From: CAZFPT01 sp046541875
GTDB taxonomy: Bacteria; Planctomycetota; Phycisphaerae; SM23-33
Reading direction: 5' to 3'
Length of the DNA stretch: 32,084 nt
NCBI GenBank assembly: GCA_046541875.1
Contig: JBKHCL010000030.1
Location: 1-32,084 of the forward strand
The notes beneath the pieces were generated by a model, which saw only the letters and a list, made by a program, of their open reading frames with translations, searched no databases and had not been told where the DNA came from. Of this stretch, positions 20,554 to 28,874 are shown in pieces (within the stretch, counting starts at the first letter, position 1; the number at the start of each line of letters is the position of its first letter). The position numbers and the translations under genes are program-made.

Positions 20554-21516
20554 TCAACCGCCGGCCGAGTCGAGCACGTTCATTTCCTCGGCCGACAGTT
20601 CGACATCCAACGCACCGAGGTTCTCGTCGAGCTGATCGAGCTTGCTGGCCGAGAACAACGGAATCACCGGCGGGTCGGAGTGAATCATCCACGCCAGCAC
20701 GAGCTGATTGGCGGTGCAGCCTTTCGCGTCGGCCATCGCCTTGAGCGCTTCGAGCCGGATGGTGTTCTCGGGCGTGTCGAACTTGATCCTGCCCCCGAAA
20801 TCACGGTCGTCGCGGGTGTAGGAACCCCGGACCAGCGGAGAATAAGCAACCGGCGTGACCCTCTCGGCCTTGCAGCAGCTCATGAGCTCGTCGGTCGCCG
20901 GGGGCCAATGGCGATAATCAACCCACAGCTTGGGTCGAAGATAGGTATGGCTGTTCTGCACCGCCACGTAACGCGACCAGCCCTTCAACTCACTGACGGT
21001 CAGCGCCTTGGCCAGCCGCCATGCGAGATTGTTGCTGGCGCCGATAAATCGCACCTTGCCGGCCTGGATGAGCTTCTCGAACGCTTCGAGCGTCTCGGCC
21101 AGCGGAGTGTCCCAGTCGTCGTTGTGGGCGTAGTAAAGGTCGATCGTGTCCACCCCAAGCCGCCGGAGCGACTTGTCGCACTCGCGCAGGATCACGTCGG
21201 CCTTCAGCGTCTTCTCCGCCCCGCCCAGCTCATCGCCCGGATAGGCGAACCCCACCTTGCCGGCCAGGAACAGCGACTCGCGATTGCCCCGGTCCTTCAT
21301 CCAGCGGGACAGGAGCTTCTCGCTCTCCCCGCCCACGCCGCCTTCGATCCAGTGGGCGTAGACGTTGGCTGTGTCGATGAATGTCCCGCCGGCGTCGCAG
21401 TACCGATCCAGCAGAGCTCGGGAGGGTTCTTCGTCCGTGCGCGTGCCGAACAGCATCGCGCCGAAGCACAACGCCGAGACATCCACGCCGGTGTCACCGA
21501 GGGGAAGGGTCTTCAT
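20554..21516 (-). CDS. Aldo/keto reductase
   Basis: 320 residues, the usual TIM-barrel length. NADPH-dependent carbonyl reductase family. The catalytic tetrad is intact: Asp48 (FIDTA), Tyr53 (NVYA), Lys87 (LAGKVGF) and His131 (YYAHNDD). The family segments SLRRLGVDTIDLYYAH, RFIGASN and VAYSPLVRG are present. The closest general type is the YajO/YghZ-like or IolS-like bacterial AKRs; the substrate cannot be read from sequence. AAAGGAG precedes the ATG at 21516, and a good promoter lies upstream. It is in the same direction as exbB but separated by 336 bp, so probably a separate unit. Confidence 0.94.
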   Translation of the reverse strand: MKTLPLGDTGVDVSALCFGAMLFGTRTDEEPSRALLDRYCDAGGTFIDTANVYAHWIEGGVGGESEKLLSRWMKDRGNRESLFLAGKVGFAYPGDELGGAEKTLKADVILRECDKSLRRLGVDTIDLYYAHNDDWDTPLAETLEAFEKLIQAGKVRFIGASNNLAWRLAKALTVSELKGWSRYVAVQNSHTYLRPKLWVDYRHWPPATDELMSCCKAERVTPVAYSPLVRGSYTRDDRDFGGRIKFDTPENTIRLEALKAMADAKGCTANQLVLAWMIHSDPPVIPLFSASKLDQLDENLGALDVELSAEEMNVLDSAGG

Positions 21517-21557
21517 GGAGGGCAGCTCCTTTGGGTTCGGGATCGAAACTCCATAGA

Positions 21558-21586
21558 ACCCTAGAATCCGCGATGGGATCCGTCAA
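21558..21586 (-). promoter_or_regulatory. Sigma70-type promoter of the aldo/keto reductase gene
   Basis: On the minus strand, TTGACG (21586-21581), a 17-bp spacer, then TAGGGT (21563-21558), placing the start about 35 nt before the ATG. Confidence 0.45.
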
Positions 21587-21637
21587 TGAGCTGGTTACGA
21601 AAAGAGGTCGGCCGCCGGCCTGCGGAGACGGGATATC

Positions 21638-21907
21638 TCAGCACTCGAAGTGGTCTGCCTCTTCGGCACGTACGCTCTGGAGGAACCCGCACTGGAGGCA
21701 GTCACGCATTTTCTCGGCGATGCTCCCCTGGACGTCCCCGCCGCACAGCGTGCCGGCCACCCGCCAGCAATACCGTCCCGCGCATCGGCCGCGATTGACG
21801 GTGTCGCACTCCTCCGCTTGGCTGGCCGGACAGACGCCCAGCTCCCCGGTCCGGTCGCCCCCATGCTGGCGACGACAGTTATGGTACTCCCAGCAGTTTT
21901 CCGCCAT
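21638..21907 (-). CDS. Two-CW domain protein
   Basis: 89 residues with ten Cys. Two Cys-Trp motifs are visible: NCWEYHNC at the N-terminus and YCWRVAGTLCGG in the middle. ELGVCPAS lies between them and DCLQCGFLQSV follows near the end. This matches the small two-CW family, presumed metal- or cluster-binding, often encoded near signalling or redox genes; no biochemical role is established to my knowledge. The ATG at 21907 follows a purine-rich GGGAGCGGGGAG. An in-frame start 10 codons earlier is less likely. It is transcribed away from the symporter gene across 171 bp that holds a direct repeat. Confidence 0.85.
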   Translation of the reverse strand: MAENCWEYHNCRRQHGGDRTGELGVCPASQAEECDTVNRGRCAGRYCWRVAGTLCGGDVQGSIAEKMRDCLQCGFLQSVRAEEADHFEC

Positions 21908-21916
21908 ACTCCCCGC

Positions 21917-21939
21917 TCCCACAAAGAGATCCCACAAAG
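21917..21939. repeat. 10-bp direct repeat upstream of the two-CW gene
   Basis: TCCCACAAAG occurs at 21917-21926 and again at 21930-21939 (13-bp period). It lies in the leader of the minus-strand two-CW gene, where the copy reads CTTTGTGGGA and overlaps the ribosome site. It could be a protein-binding site or chance. Confidence 0.4.
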
Positions 21940-22078
21940 CCCACCGATTCCTTCACCCCTATCGGCCGAAACCGCGACGACCTGAAACCACGGGACATTC
22001 TTCTGCCGCGAAACGTTCCGCCCCCGCTCGACCCGCCCCTGCCAGCCGTGGTATGCTCCCACCACACAGCCGACGCCC

Positions 22079-23584
22079 ATGACCGCACTGGACTGGACCA
22101 TTTTCGCTGCCTACCTCCTGGGCGTGCTCGCCCTGGGCAGCATGCTGATGCGCCGCAAGGACCGCCGCGCCGCGGGAGAATATCTGCTCGCTGGGCGATC
22201 CATGCATTGGTTGCCCGTCGGCCTGAGCGTGATGGTCACCGCCTTCAGCGCCCTGAACTACCTTGCCTTCTCCACCGAAATCGCACGCAACGGCCTGTAC
22301 GTCGCGCTGTCGCTGCCGGTGTTCGTCCTGGTCGCACCGGCCATCACGCGGGTCATCATGCCCTTCTTCTACCCCATGAGGCTCACCAGCGCATACGAGT
22401 ACCTCTCCCGCCGCTTCGATTCCCGCGTCCGCCGGCTCGCCAGCGCCATCTTCGTCCTGTGGCGCGTCGCATGGTTGGCCGTCACGCTCCATGCTCTCTG
22501 CGCCGTGCTGGCGGTGGTGACCGGCGCGCCGTTCCCGGCGATGGTGGTCCTGGTCGGCGGGGTCGCGACGCTCTATACGCTCGTCGGCGGAATGCGCGCG
22601 GTGATGTGGACCGACGTCCTGCAGTTCGGCGTGCTGCTGGTGGGCATCGTCGCCGGAGTGGCCGTCTGCGCCGCCCGCATGCCCGGCGGGCTGGTCGGGC
22701 TGTTTCATTTCGCCGTCGACGAGGGGCTCACCCGCCCGTTCCAGCCCTACGACCCCGCCCTGTTCTCGCTCGACCCGACCGTCCGCATCACGCTGCCGTC
22801 GGCCCTGATCGGAACGTTCGTCGCCTTCCTTGCACGCTACGGAGCCGACCAGGTCGTCCTGCAGCGATACTTCACCGCCCGTTCGCTCAAAGACCTCCGC
22901 CGCAGCTTCCATCTCAACTACGTCGCAGCCGTCATCACACTGGGATCGCTGGCGATTCTGGGGTTCGCCATCCACGCCTTCGCCGCCCGCGCAGGTGTGT
23001 CCGGCAAGCCGGTGATGGTTTTCGGGGCATTCGTCGCCGCCCTGCCGGCAGGGCTGACCGGGCTGATCGTCGCCGGATTCGTCGCCGCCGCCATGAGCAG
23101 CGTGGACAGCGCCATTCACTCATCCGCCTCGGCGGTGCTGACGGACTTCGCCCGCTCCGGGCCGGCCGCCGCGCCATCCCGCCAGGTGCGCAACGCCCGC
23201 CTGCTGACACTCGCACTGGCAGTCGCCGGGATGACCGCAGCCCTGTTCGTCGGGCGCCTGGGCCCGCTGTTCGCCCAGGCCAATCGCATCATCAACGGGC
23301 TGGGCGCTCCGCTGCTGGCGATTATCCTCGCGGGGATGTTCACCCGGTGGATCAATGCCCCCGGCGTGCTGGTGGGCGGGCTTCTCGGCACGCTCACCAG
23401 CATCGCGGTGAGCCTCACCGTCGACTCGCTCTCGCTGCACTACTACGCCGTGGTGAACCTGGCGATCACGCTGACCGCCTGCATGGTGGCCTCGCTGATC
23501 GCCTCGACCCTCGGCCACCGCCCCACGCGGGCGCAGCTGTCGTGGACATACGCCGCCCGGCGACGGGCCACACGGGGAGACTGA
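22079..23584 (+). CDS. Sodium:solute symporter (SSS/SLC5 family)
   Basis: 501 residues with about 13 hydrophobic helices. Seen: the N-terminal FAAYLLGVLALGSM, the family segment EYLLAGRSMHWLPVGLSVMVTAFSALNYL, SAYEYLSRRFDSRVR, TLVGGMRAVMWTDVLQF, ARYGADQVVLQRYFTARS and AAMSSVDSAIHSSASAVLTD, the C-terminal SSS signature region with Na-binding Ser residues. It probably imports a small organic solute with Na+ across the inner membrane; the substrate is unknown (the sialic acid, sugar and carboxylate branches are all possible). No clear ribosome site precedes the ATG. The kinase gene follows 1 bp after its stop, so the two are almost certainly co-expressed. Confidence 0.93.
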   Translation: MTALDWTIFAAYLLGVLALGSMLMRRKDRRAAGEYLLAGRSMHWLPVGLSVMVTAFSALNYLAFSTEIARNGLYVALSLPVFVLVAPAITRVIMPFFYPMRLTSAYEYLSRRFDSRVRRLASAIFVLWRVAWLAVTLHALCAVLAVVTGAPFPAMVVLVGGVATLYTLVGGMRAVMWTDVLQFGVLLVGIVAGVAVCAARMPGGLVGLFHFAVDEGLTRPFQPYDPALFSLDPTVRITLPSALIGTFVAFLARYGADQVVLQRYFTARSLKDLRRSFHLNYVAAVITLGSLAILGFAIHAFAARAGVSGKPVMVFGAFVAALPAGLTGLIVAGFVAAAMSSVDSAIHSSASAVLTDFARSGPAAAPSRQVRNARLLTLALAVAGMTAALFVGRLGPLFAQANRIINGLGAPLLAIILAGMFTRWINAPGVLVGGLLGTLTSIAVSLTVDSLSLHYYAVVNLAITLTACMVASLIASTLGHRPTRAQLSWTYAARRRATRGD

Positions 23585-23585
23585 C

Positions 23586-24983
23586 ATGCGAACGGGAATC
23601 CTGCTTCGGACCATCATCGCGATGAACCTGCTGGTGCTCGGCGTGGGCGGCGCGGTGGGCTACCTCGGCGCGCAGGCGGCCGGCGAACTCGTGGAACAAC
23701 GCCTGCTCGGACAGGTCTCCAAAAACGCCGCCGGGCTGGTGGGACGACTGAACCTGCCGATTACCCCCACGCTGATGGGCCACCTCGAGCGGATCTTCGG
23801 CGTGGACGTCGCCGTCCGCGACACCGGGGGAGACTGGCTGGCGTCGTCCCTGTCGGCCACGGACACCGCCACGCTGCGACGAACACTCAAAAACGCCCCC
23901 CTGCCCGAAACACTCACGCTGGGGGGCGCGGAATACCACCTTCGCCTCCAGCCGGTTCCTCCCGCTCCCGGCGCCCGCAGCAACGCCCACCGCCTGGAAC
24001 TGCTGCTGCTGGTTCCCGCCGAGCAGATCGCCCGCGCCCGCCATGCCGCCCAGCGACGGGTGGCTGTGGTGGCGGTCCCCGCCGTGGCGGCCGCCACCGT
24101 GCTGGCGGCGATCCTCTCGCTGACCATCGCCCGACCCATCCGACGCCTCGCCGACGAGATGGACCGCCTCGCCGACGTCGACGCATCCGAACTCTCCCAC
24201 ACCCAGCCCCGGCCGCACTCCCGAGGACCGGCGGAAGTCGCCCAGCTCGCCGAGTCGTTCGACCATCTTCTGGGGCGATTGACCGACGCCCGGGACCAAC
24301 TGGCCCGCAAGGAACGATTGGCCGCCGTGGGCACGATGTCCGCAGCGATCGCCCACGAGCTGCGCAACCCGCTGAGCGGAATCAAAATGAACGCCCGCCT
24401 GCTGAGAGACGAGCTCACCAACGCCTCTGCCGGCGAAGAGACCCTCGAACTCATGCTCGGGGAGATCGACCGCATGGACCACACGCTGCAGGAGCTGCTG
24501 GACCTGGCAAGCAGTTCGCCCCGCGACGGGCAAGTGGCTGTGCGGCTCGAAGCGGTACACGTCGAGAACGTCGCCGAATCGGCAACGCAACTGCTGGCCG
24601 GCAAGTTCCGCCACGCCGGAGTCGAGCTGCAAACGCCCAACCGGACCGACCTTCCCCCCGCACGAGGCGACGGGCGGCGCTTGCGACAGGTGCTGGTGAA
24701 TCTGCTGCTCAACGCGCTCACCGCCACCCCCACCGGCGGGCGGGTGACCGTCTCGCTCAGCGCCGAGGGGGACACGGTTCAACTGCGGGTGTGCGATACG
24801 GGAGCGGGTCTCACGCCCACCCAGGCCGAGAGCGTCTTCGAACCGTTCGTGAGCGACACGCCCGGAGGCGCGGGGCTGGGGTTGTACGTCTCGCGGGGAA
24901 TCGTGGAAGCCTGCGGCGGAACGCTGGAGTACGAGCCCGCCGAGACGGGCGGCTGCTTCGTGGTGACGCTCCCCCGCGCGTGA
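23586..24983 (+). CDS. Sensor histidine kinase paired with the symporter
   Basis: 465 residues. TM1 (about 8-31), a periplasmic sensor of about 120 residues, TM2 (about 157-180), HAMP-like linker (about 181-235), HisKA with His257 in AIAHELRNPLSG, and an ATPase domain with Asn376 in NLLLNALTATP, DTGAGL and GGAGLGLYVS. It is a complete single kinase of NtrB/AtoS-like arrangement. No response regulator is adjacent, so its partner must be elsewhere. Its gene begins 1 bp after the symporter stop, which suggests that transport or the transported solute is sensed. The stop TGA (24981-24983) directly abuts the stop of the convergent glycosyltransferase gene. Confidence 0.94.
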   Translation: MRTGILLRTIIAMNLLVLGVGGAVGYLGAQAAGELVEQRLLGQVSKNAAGLVGRLNLPITPTLMGHLERIFGVDVAVRDTGGDWLASSLSATDTATLRRTLKNAPLPETLTLGGAEYHLRLQPVPPAPGARSNAHRLELLLLVPAEQIARARHAAQRRVAVVAVPAVAAATVLAAILSLTIARPIRRLADEMDRLADVDASELSHTQPRPHSRGPAEVAQLAESFDHLLGRLTDARDQLARKERLAAVGTMSAAIAHELRNPLSGIKMNARLLRDELTNASAGEETLELMLGEIDRMDHTLQELLDLASSSPRDGQVAVRLEAVHVENVAESATQLLAGKFRHAGVELQTPNRTDLPPARGDGRRLRQVLVNLLLNALTATPTGGRVTVSLSAEGDTVQLRVCDTGAGLTPTQAESVFEPFVSDTPGGAGLGLYVSRGIVEACGGTLEYEPAETGGCFVVTLPRA

Positions 24984-26099
24984 TCACATCCCGGTGACGT
25001 CCTTGTAGAGCTCGGCGTGCTGCTGAACGTTTCTGTCGATATCGTACAGCTCCCGGACGCGTCGCAGACCGGCTTCGCCGTAGCGGGTGCGGGCGTCCTC
25101 GTCGCCGGCGAGCGAAACCATCGCCTCGGCCAGACCCTGAATATCCTCGCTGTCGACGAGCAACCCCGTTCGGCCATGGACCACTACGCCGCGAAGCCCG
25201 GGCACGCTCGTGCCGATTACCGGCAGGCCGGCCGCCATCGCCTCGGCCGCCACCAGCCCGAAACCTTCCCACCGACTGGGCAGGACCAGCGCGTCGGCCG
25301 CCGAGAGCACGTCGGCAACGTTGTTGACGAACCCCAGAACGCGGCAGTGCTCGCCGCCCTCGCCTACCTCGGCGTAGGTTCGCACGATGGGCTCCAGCGG
25401 ACCCTCCCCGGCGATGACAATGTCCATCGGCTCGCGCCGGGCCCCGAGGTGTGCCAGCGCCGAGACCAACAGGTCCACGCCCTTCTGCGGGTCCAGTCGG
25501 CCGACAAACGCCAGCAGACAACGCTCCTCCTCCACACCCCATTGCCTTCGCAGCGACGCCCGGCGTGCGGGATCGCAGGTGTAGGTGTCCACGTCGATGC
25601 CGTTGGGAATGACGGTGTATCGGGACGCGGGCAGCCCGCTCAGCCAACTGTGATGATCGCGGACGTCCGGCGAGACGCACACGATGCGACTGCAGGCGTC
25701 GGCTGTGAACCGCGACCAGGCGAACTGCCACGGACGCCAACGCCCCTCGGCTACGTGCACGCTGTGAACCACGTGCGGGATGCCCACCCACGCAGCGGCC
25801 GATCGACCCACGAGATCGGCGTGGAACAGGTGCGTGTGCAGCACGTCAGGCCGCCACCACCTCAGCGTGCCCACCAGGCGCATGAACTTCGACACGTCCC
25901 ATCGACCTCGCAACCCCAGCACCTCCACGGGGTAGCCAAGCCGAGCGAGCCAACCGGCCACCTCGCCGCCGCGCAGCGACACCACGCGCACGTCAAACCG
26001 CTCCGGGTCCAGCCGACGCGTCAACTCGAAGACGCAACGCTCAGCCCCGGATGGGCGAAGCTCGGTGATCATCTGCACGATGCGGATTCGTCGGTTCAT
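24984..26099 (-). CDS. Glycosyltransferase family 4 protein
   Basis: 371 residues, GT-B fold. N-terminal acceptor half with ITELRPSGAERCVFELTRRL and LHTHLFHADLVGR; donor half with VIPNGID, FVGRLDPQKGVDLL, IAGEGP and the nucleotide-sugar EX7E motif in PSRWEGFGLVAAEAMAAGLPV. It probably transfers a sugar from a nucleotide donor to a surface glycan or lipid-linked acceptor. The ATG at 26099 is chosen because it begins MNRRIRIVQMITELRPSG; the open frame upstream runs through the palindromic repeat and is not coding. No strong ribosome site. Next to deoC and GH130, but in opposite orientation to deoC. Confidence 0.93.
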   Translation of the reverse strand: MNRRIRIVQMITELRPSGAERCVFELTRRLDPERFDVRVVSLRGGEVAGWLARLGYPVEVLGLRGRWDVSKFMRLVGTLRWWRPDVLHTHLFHADLVGRSAAAWVGIPHVVHSVHVAEGRWRPWQFAWSRFTADACSRIVCVSPDVRDHHSWLSGLPASRYTVIPNGIDVDTYTCDPARRASLRRQWGVEEERCLLAFVGRLDPQKGVDLLVSALAHLGARREPMDIVIAGEGPLEPIVRTYAEVGEGGEHCRVLGFVNNVADVLSAADALVLPSRWEGFGLVAAEAMAAGLPVIGTSVPGLRGVVVHGRTGLLVDSEDIQGLAEAMVSLAGDEDARTRYGEAGLRRVRELYDIDRNVQQHAELYKDVTGM

Positions 26100-26107
26100 A
26101 GTCGTGA

Positions 26108-26150
26108 CATGGGCATCCTGCCCATGCAGACACGGCCTGGAAGGCCGGGC
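26108..26150. repeat. Dispersed palindromic intergenic element (HGQDAH type)
   Basis: A perfect 8-bp inverted repeat, CATGGGCA (26108-26115) with TGCCCATG (26119-26126) and a TCC loop, is followed by a second, weaker one, CGGCC (26133-26137) with GGCCG (26143-26147). When translated the element gives HGQDAH on the minus strand and MGILPMQ on the plus strand. Those strings recur in spurious ORFs of planctomycete and related genomes because the element is dispersed between genes. Only one copy is in this window. Confidence 0.6.
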
Positions 26151-26247
26151 TGCGGGAACGCCGGGGCGCGTTGCGCTATCCATTCTCGCTGGAAAGAGTG
26201 CTTCTGCAAGGGTAGACTGCTTCCGGCCCGTATCAGGAAAGGACGTC

Positions 26248-26919
26248 ATGCCCCATTTACCCACGCGAAGCGCGCTTGCCGCCCGCATCGATCACGCGAA
26301 TCTCAAACCCACCGCCACCGACGACGATCTGCAGCGCAACTGTGACATCGCCCGCCGCCGGGGCTGCGCGAGCCTGTGCGTTCGCCCTTTCGAGGTCGGC
26401 CGGGCCGCTAATCTGCTGGCCGGCTCGGGCGTGGCGGTCGGCACGGTCGTCGCCTTTCCGCACGGGTCGGCCCACTCGTGCGCCAAGGCCGAGGAAGGCC
26501 TCATCGCCCGGGAACAGGGAGCCGAGGAAATCGACATGGTCCTCAACATCGGCAAGCTCATCGAGGGCGACCTGGACTACGTGACGCGGGACATCGCCGC
26601 GGTGGCCGATGCGACGGGCGACTGTCCGCTGAAGGTGATCCTGGAATGCTGCTTCCTCACACCCGAGCAGATCGTCGCCGGCTGCCGGGCGGCCGAGCAG
26701 GCCGGCGCCAACTACGTGAAAACCTCCACGGGCTTCGGCGAGTACGGGGCGCGCGTGGAGGACGTGACACTCCTGCGGCGGAGTGTTCCGGGCTTCATGA
26801 AGGTCAAAGCCGCCGGGGGAATCCGCACGCTGGACGACGCCCTGGCGATGATCGCCGCCGGGGCCGACCGCCTGGGGACCTCCTCCACCGAGGCGATTCT
26901 CTCCGCCCTGCCACAGTGA
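26248..26919 (+). CDS. deoC: Deoxyribose-phosphate aldolase
   Basis: Cleaves 2-deoxyribose 5-phosphate to acetaldehyde and glyceraldehyde 3-phosphate in deoxynucleoside catabolism. 223 residues, TIM barrel of the short bacterial type. Seen: RIDHANLKP at the N-terminus, EEIDMVLNIG with Asp96, YVKTSTGFG with Schiff-base Lys158, and KVKAAGGIRT with proton-relay Lys187. AAAGGA precedes the ATG at 26248; the open frame upstream crosses the palindromic element and is not coding. It ends 7 bp before the convergent GH130 stop. Confidence 0.96.
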   Translation: MPHLPTRSALAARIDHANLKPTATDDDLQRNCDIARRRGCASLCVRPFEVGRAANLLAGSGVAVGTVVAFPHGSAHSCAKAEEGLIAREQGAEEIDMVLNIGKLIEGDLDYVTRDIAAVADATGDCPLKVILECCFLTPEQIVAGCRAAEQAGANYVKTSTGFGEYGARVEDVTLLRRSVPGFMKVKAAGGIRTLDDALAMIAAGADRLGTSSTEAILSALPQ

Positions 26920-26926
26920 CGGCCGA

Positions 26927-27967
26927 TCAACTCTTGGCGGCGCGGACCATTTCCTCGACGCTGGTAACCGCCCCGCCGCAGATCCGGTCGGCCGCCCCGT
27001 AGTAGACGGTCATCGTTCCGTCTTCATCGACCACGAGCCCGTTGGAGAACACGCAGTTGCCGTACACGCCCTTGCGTTCGTAGTCGGTCTCGGGCGAGAA
27101 GACCGGCTGGGACGCCCGGGAGAGGAGCTTCTCGGGATGGTCGAGATCCGAGAGCATTGCCCCGAGGCTGTATTTTCCGGTCGCGTCGGCGGCGTGGTAA
27201 ATCTCCAGCCAGCCGTCGTCGGTTTTGATCGGCGGCGCTCCGCACCCGACCCGCTCGGACTCCCACGTGTCGACCGACGGTTCGAGCGTGACATCGTGGT
27301 GTCCCCAGCAGTTCAGATCCGGTGAGTAGGCCGTCCAGATGCTCGCGAGGTTGAACTCGCTCTTGTAAGGCCGATGCCGCGCCACGTACTGCCCCCGCAC
27401 CTTCTCAGGGAAAATGCACACATCCTTCTGGTACGGCGGGAAGATCAGCCCGTGCTTGTCGAACGTCTTGAAATCGGTCGTGCTGGCCAGGGCGACCGTC
27501 ACGCCGCGCCCGCTGACGGCGGTGTAGGCAATCCAGAACTTACCCTCCAGCCACGTGATGCGAGCATCCTCACAGCCGTAGGACTCGAACTGCGTGGTCG
27601 GATAGATCGCCGGTTCCGGATCGAACGTGAAATTCCGTCCGTCGCTGCTGCGCGCCACCCGCAGGTGCGAAAGACTCGTCAGCAGCATCATTCCGTTGAG
27701 GTAGTACCCCCGGGCGTCGCGGATTTCCAGGTGCGGATCGTCCTTGGCGATCGTACCGGTCTCCAACTCGTCGCTCTCGGCGTTGTGACGCACGTACTTC
27801 AGCCAGTTGCCCTCGGTGGGAGCCTCCTCACCGACGCGCACCAGCAGGATAATCTCGTCGCCGAAACGCGTGGCCGCCGGGTTCAGCGTACACATCACGC
27901 GAAGGTCCTCGCGCGTAGGTTTCAGATCGTCCGGGGTCAGTAAGGGGTTCTCGTTCAGTCGCTCCAT
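26927..27967 (-). CDS. GH130 family beta-mannoside phosphorylase/hydrolase
   Basis: 346 residues, five-bladed beta-propeller family. Members phosphorolyse or hydrolyse beta-1,2- or beta-1,4-mannosides in the cytoplasm. Seen: NENPLLTPDDLKPT at the start, ESYGCEDARI with catalytic Asp134, FPPYQKDVCIFPEKV, GCGAPPIKTDDGWLEIYH and VYGNCVFSNGLV, the usual propeller strand motifs, and VYYGAADR near the end. No signal peptide. I cannot tell phosphorylase from hydrolase by sight. AAGGAA precedes the ATG. Downstream of the low-GC gene on the same strand, but with a different base composition. Confidence 0.9.
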   Translation of the reverse strand: MERLNENPLLTPDDLKPTREDLRVMCTLNPAATRFGDEIILLVRVGEEAPTEGNWLKYVRHNAESDELETGTIAKDDPHLEIRDARGYYLNGMMLLTSLSHLRVARSSDGRNFTFDPEPAIYPTTQFESYGCEDARITWLEGKFWIAYTAVSGRGVTVALASTTDFKTFDKHGLIFPPYQKDVCIFPEKVRGQYVARHRPYKSEFNLASIWTAYSPDLNCWGHHDVTLEPSVDTWESERVGCGAPPIKTDDGWLEIYHAADATGKYSLGAMLSDLDHPEKLLSRASQPVFSPETDYERKGVYGNCVFSNGLVVDEDGTMTVYYGAADRICGGAVTSVEEMVRAAKS

Positions 27968-28033
27968 GATGTTCCTTCAGTCGTTACCGGAGAACTTCCT
28001 GCCGCAGAAAACACGCGGCCACGAACACTCTAG

Positions 28034-28051
28034 CCACAGAGGGCACAGAGT
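28034..28051. repeat. Short copy of a CACAGAGGGCACAGAG-type repeat
   Basis: CCACAGAGGGCACAGAGT contains two CACAGAG units. Such units are common dispersed intergenic repeats in environmental planctomycete-like genomes. It lies between GH130 and the low-GC gene, so it may mark an old insertion edge. Confidence 0.35.
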
Positions 28052-28065
28052 CACTCAATCCTTTT

Positions 28066-28845
28066 TCATCTAGGCTTATCGCTTGCATGGCCCGTATCTT
28101 CCCCCCTGAGCGCATGCTCTAATTCCCTTAGTGGGTCAGAAGGAATCCCCAAGTATTGGTAAACACTCGTCAATCCCAGCAGCGCCGTTTCCACGAAAAT
28201 GATGTCACGCGCTGTCGATTCGGGGCTGTATGCGCCAAGTTCGAACCCATCTTCCTTTGGTGTCAAACAACGGTGAAAGCCGTACTCTCCGTGCGAGCAC
28301 TCACAGAGAATTTTGAATGTCGGATAGCAGTCCACGCCCCTTTCCATATGGAGTGGTATGCTCTTAGCAATCTCCTTGTTGCTCGGAAGTCTCGTGGGTA
28401 TACCGTTCTCTTCTTGAGCTTTCAGAAACGATTTGTTCTCTTGGATCTGCTTCTCACAGCGCTCCTTCTTGTCAGGCTGGTCGTCCCATTTCGCAGCCCA
28501 TGCCTTACATCTGTTAGTATGCTGACGCACACAATCGGCATGCCACATTAGCACTCGTTCTCTGATCTCGTTCGGTTCGGCCAGAACCCACGCCACTCTC
28601 AACCCGTACTCGAATGCCACCCGAAGAACGCAGTCGCCCACGTCCCAGTCGCCCCCGTCATATGCCTTAAGGGCATACCCCAAGTACGGATCGACTCGGT
28701 CCAGATAGAAGCGGATTGTGTCAGCGATCCCAATTCTTTGATCACTACGGGGAGCCTTGCTCACTTCTTCACCTGCTATCTCAAGCGCAGCCGTCAATGC
28801 TTCCCCTATACAAGCCCAAGCATGTGATTTCGTTGGATGAGTCAT
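28066..28845 (-). CDS. Hypothetical helical protein of foreign base composition
   Basis: 259 residues, mostly helical, with no transmembrane segment or signal. Seen: YALKAYDGGDWDVGDCVLR followed by EYGLRVAWVLAEPNEIRERVLMW, a charged Lys/Glu/Gln helix (about 125-150) and ILCECSHGEYGFHR. This arrangement is loosely like DUF5677-type proteins (a helical core plus a conserved S-x-H-G), but I am not sure. Base composition is near 50% GC by eye, clearly below the about 65% of its neighbours, and codon choice is correspondingly mixed. It is probably a recent horizontal acquisition. The ATG at 28845 has only a weak upstream signal. Function unknown. Confidence 0.75.
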   Translation of the reverse strand: MTHPTKSHAWACIGEALTAALEIAGEEVSKAPRSDQRIGIADTIRFYLDRVDPYLGYALKAYDGGDWDVGDCVLRVAFEYGLRVAWVLAEPNEIRERVLMWHADCVRQHTNRCKAWAAKWDDQPDKKERCEKQIQENKSFLKAQEENGIPTRLPSNKEIAKSIPLHMERGVDCYPTFKILCECSHGEYGFHRCLTPKEDGFELGAYSPESTARDIIFVETALLGLTSVYQYLGIPSDPLRELEHALRGEDTGHASDKPR

Positions 28846-28874
28846 AATGACCGCCAGAGAAGCCTGCTATCAAA

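Noticed and set aside
26100..26247. N-terminal extensions of the glycosyltransferase and of deoC
   Set aside because: Both frames run through the palindromic repeat (HGQDAH/MGILPMQ translations), which is a repeat and not coding sequence; both proteins start normally at the chosen ATGs.
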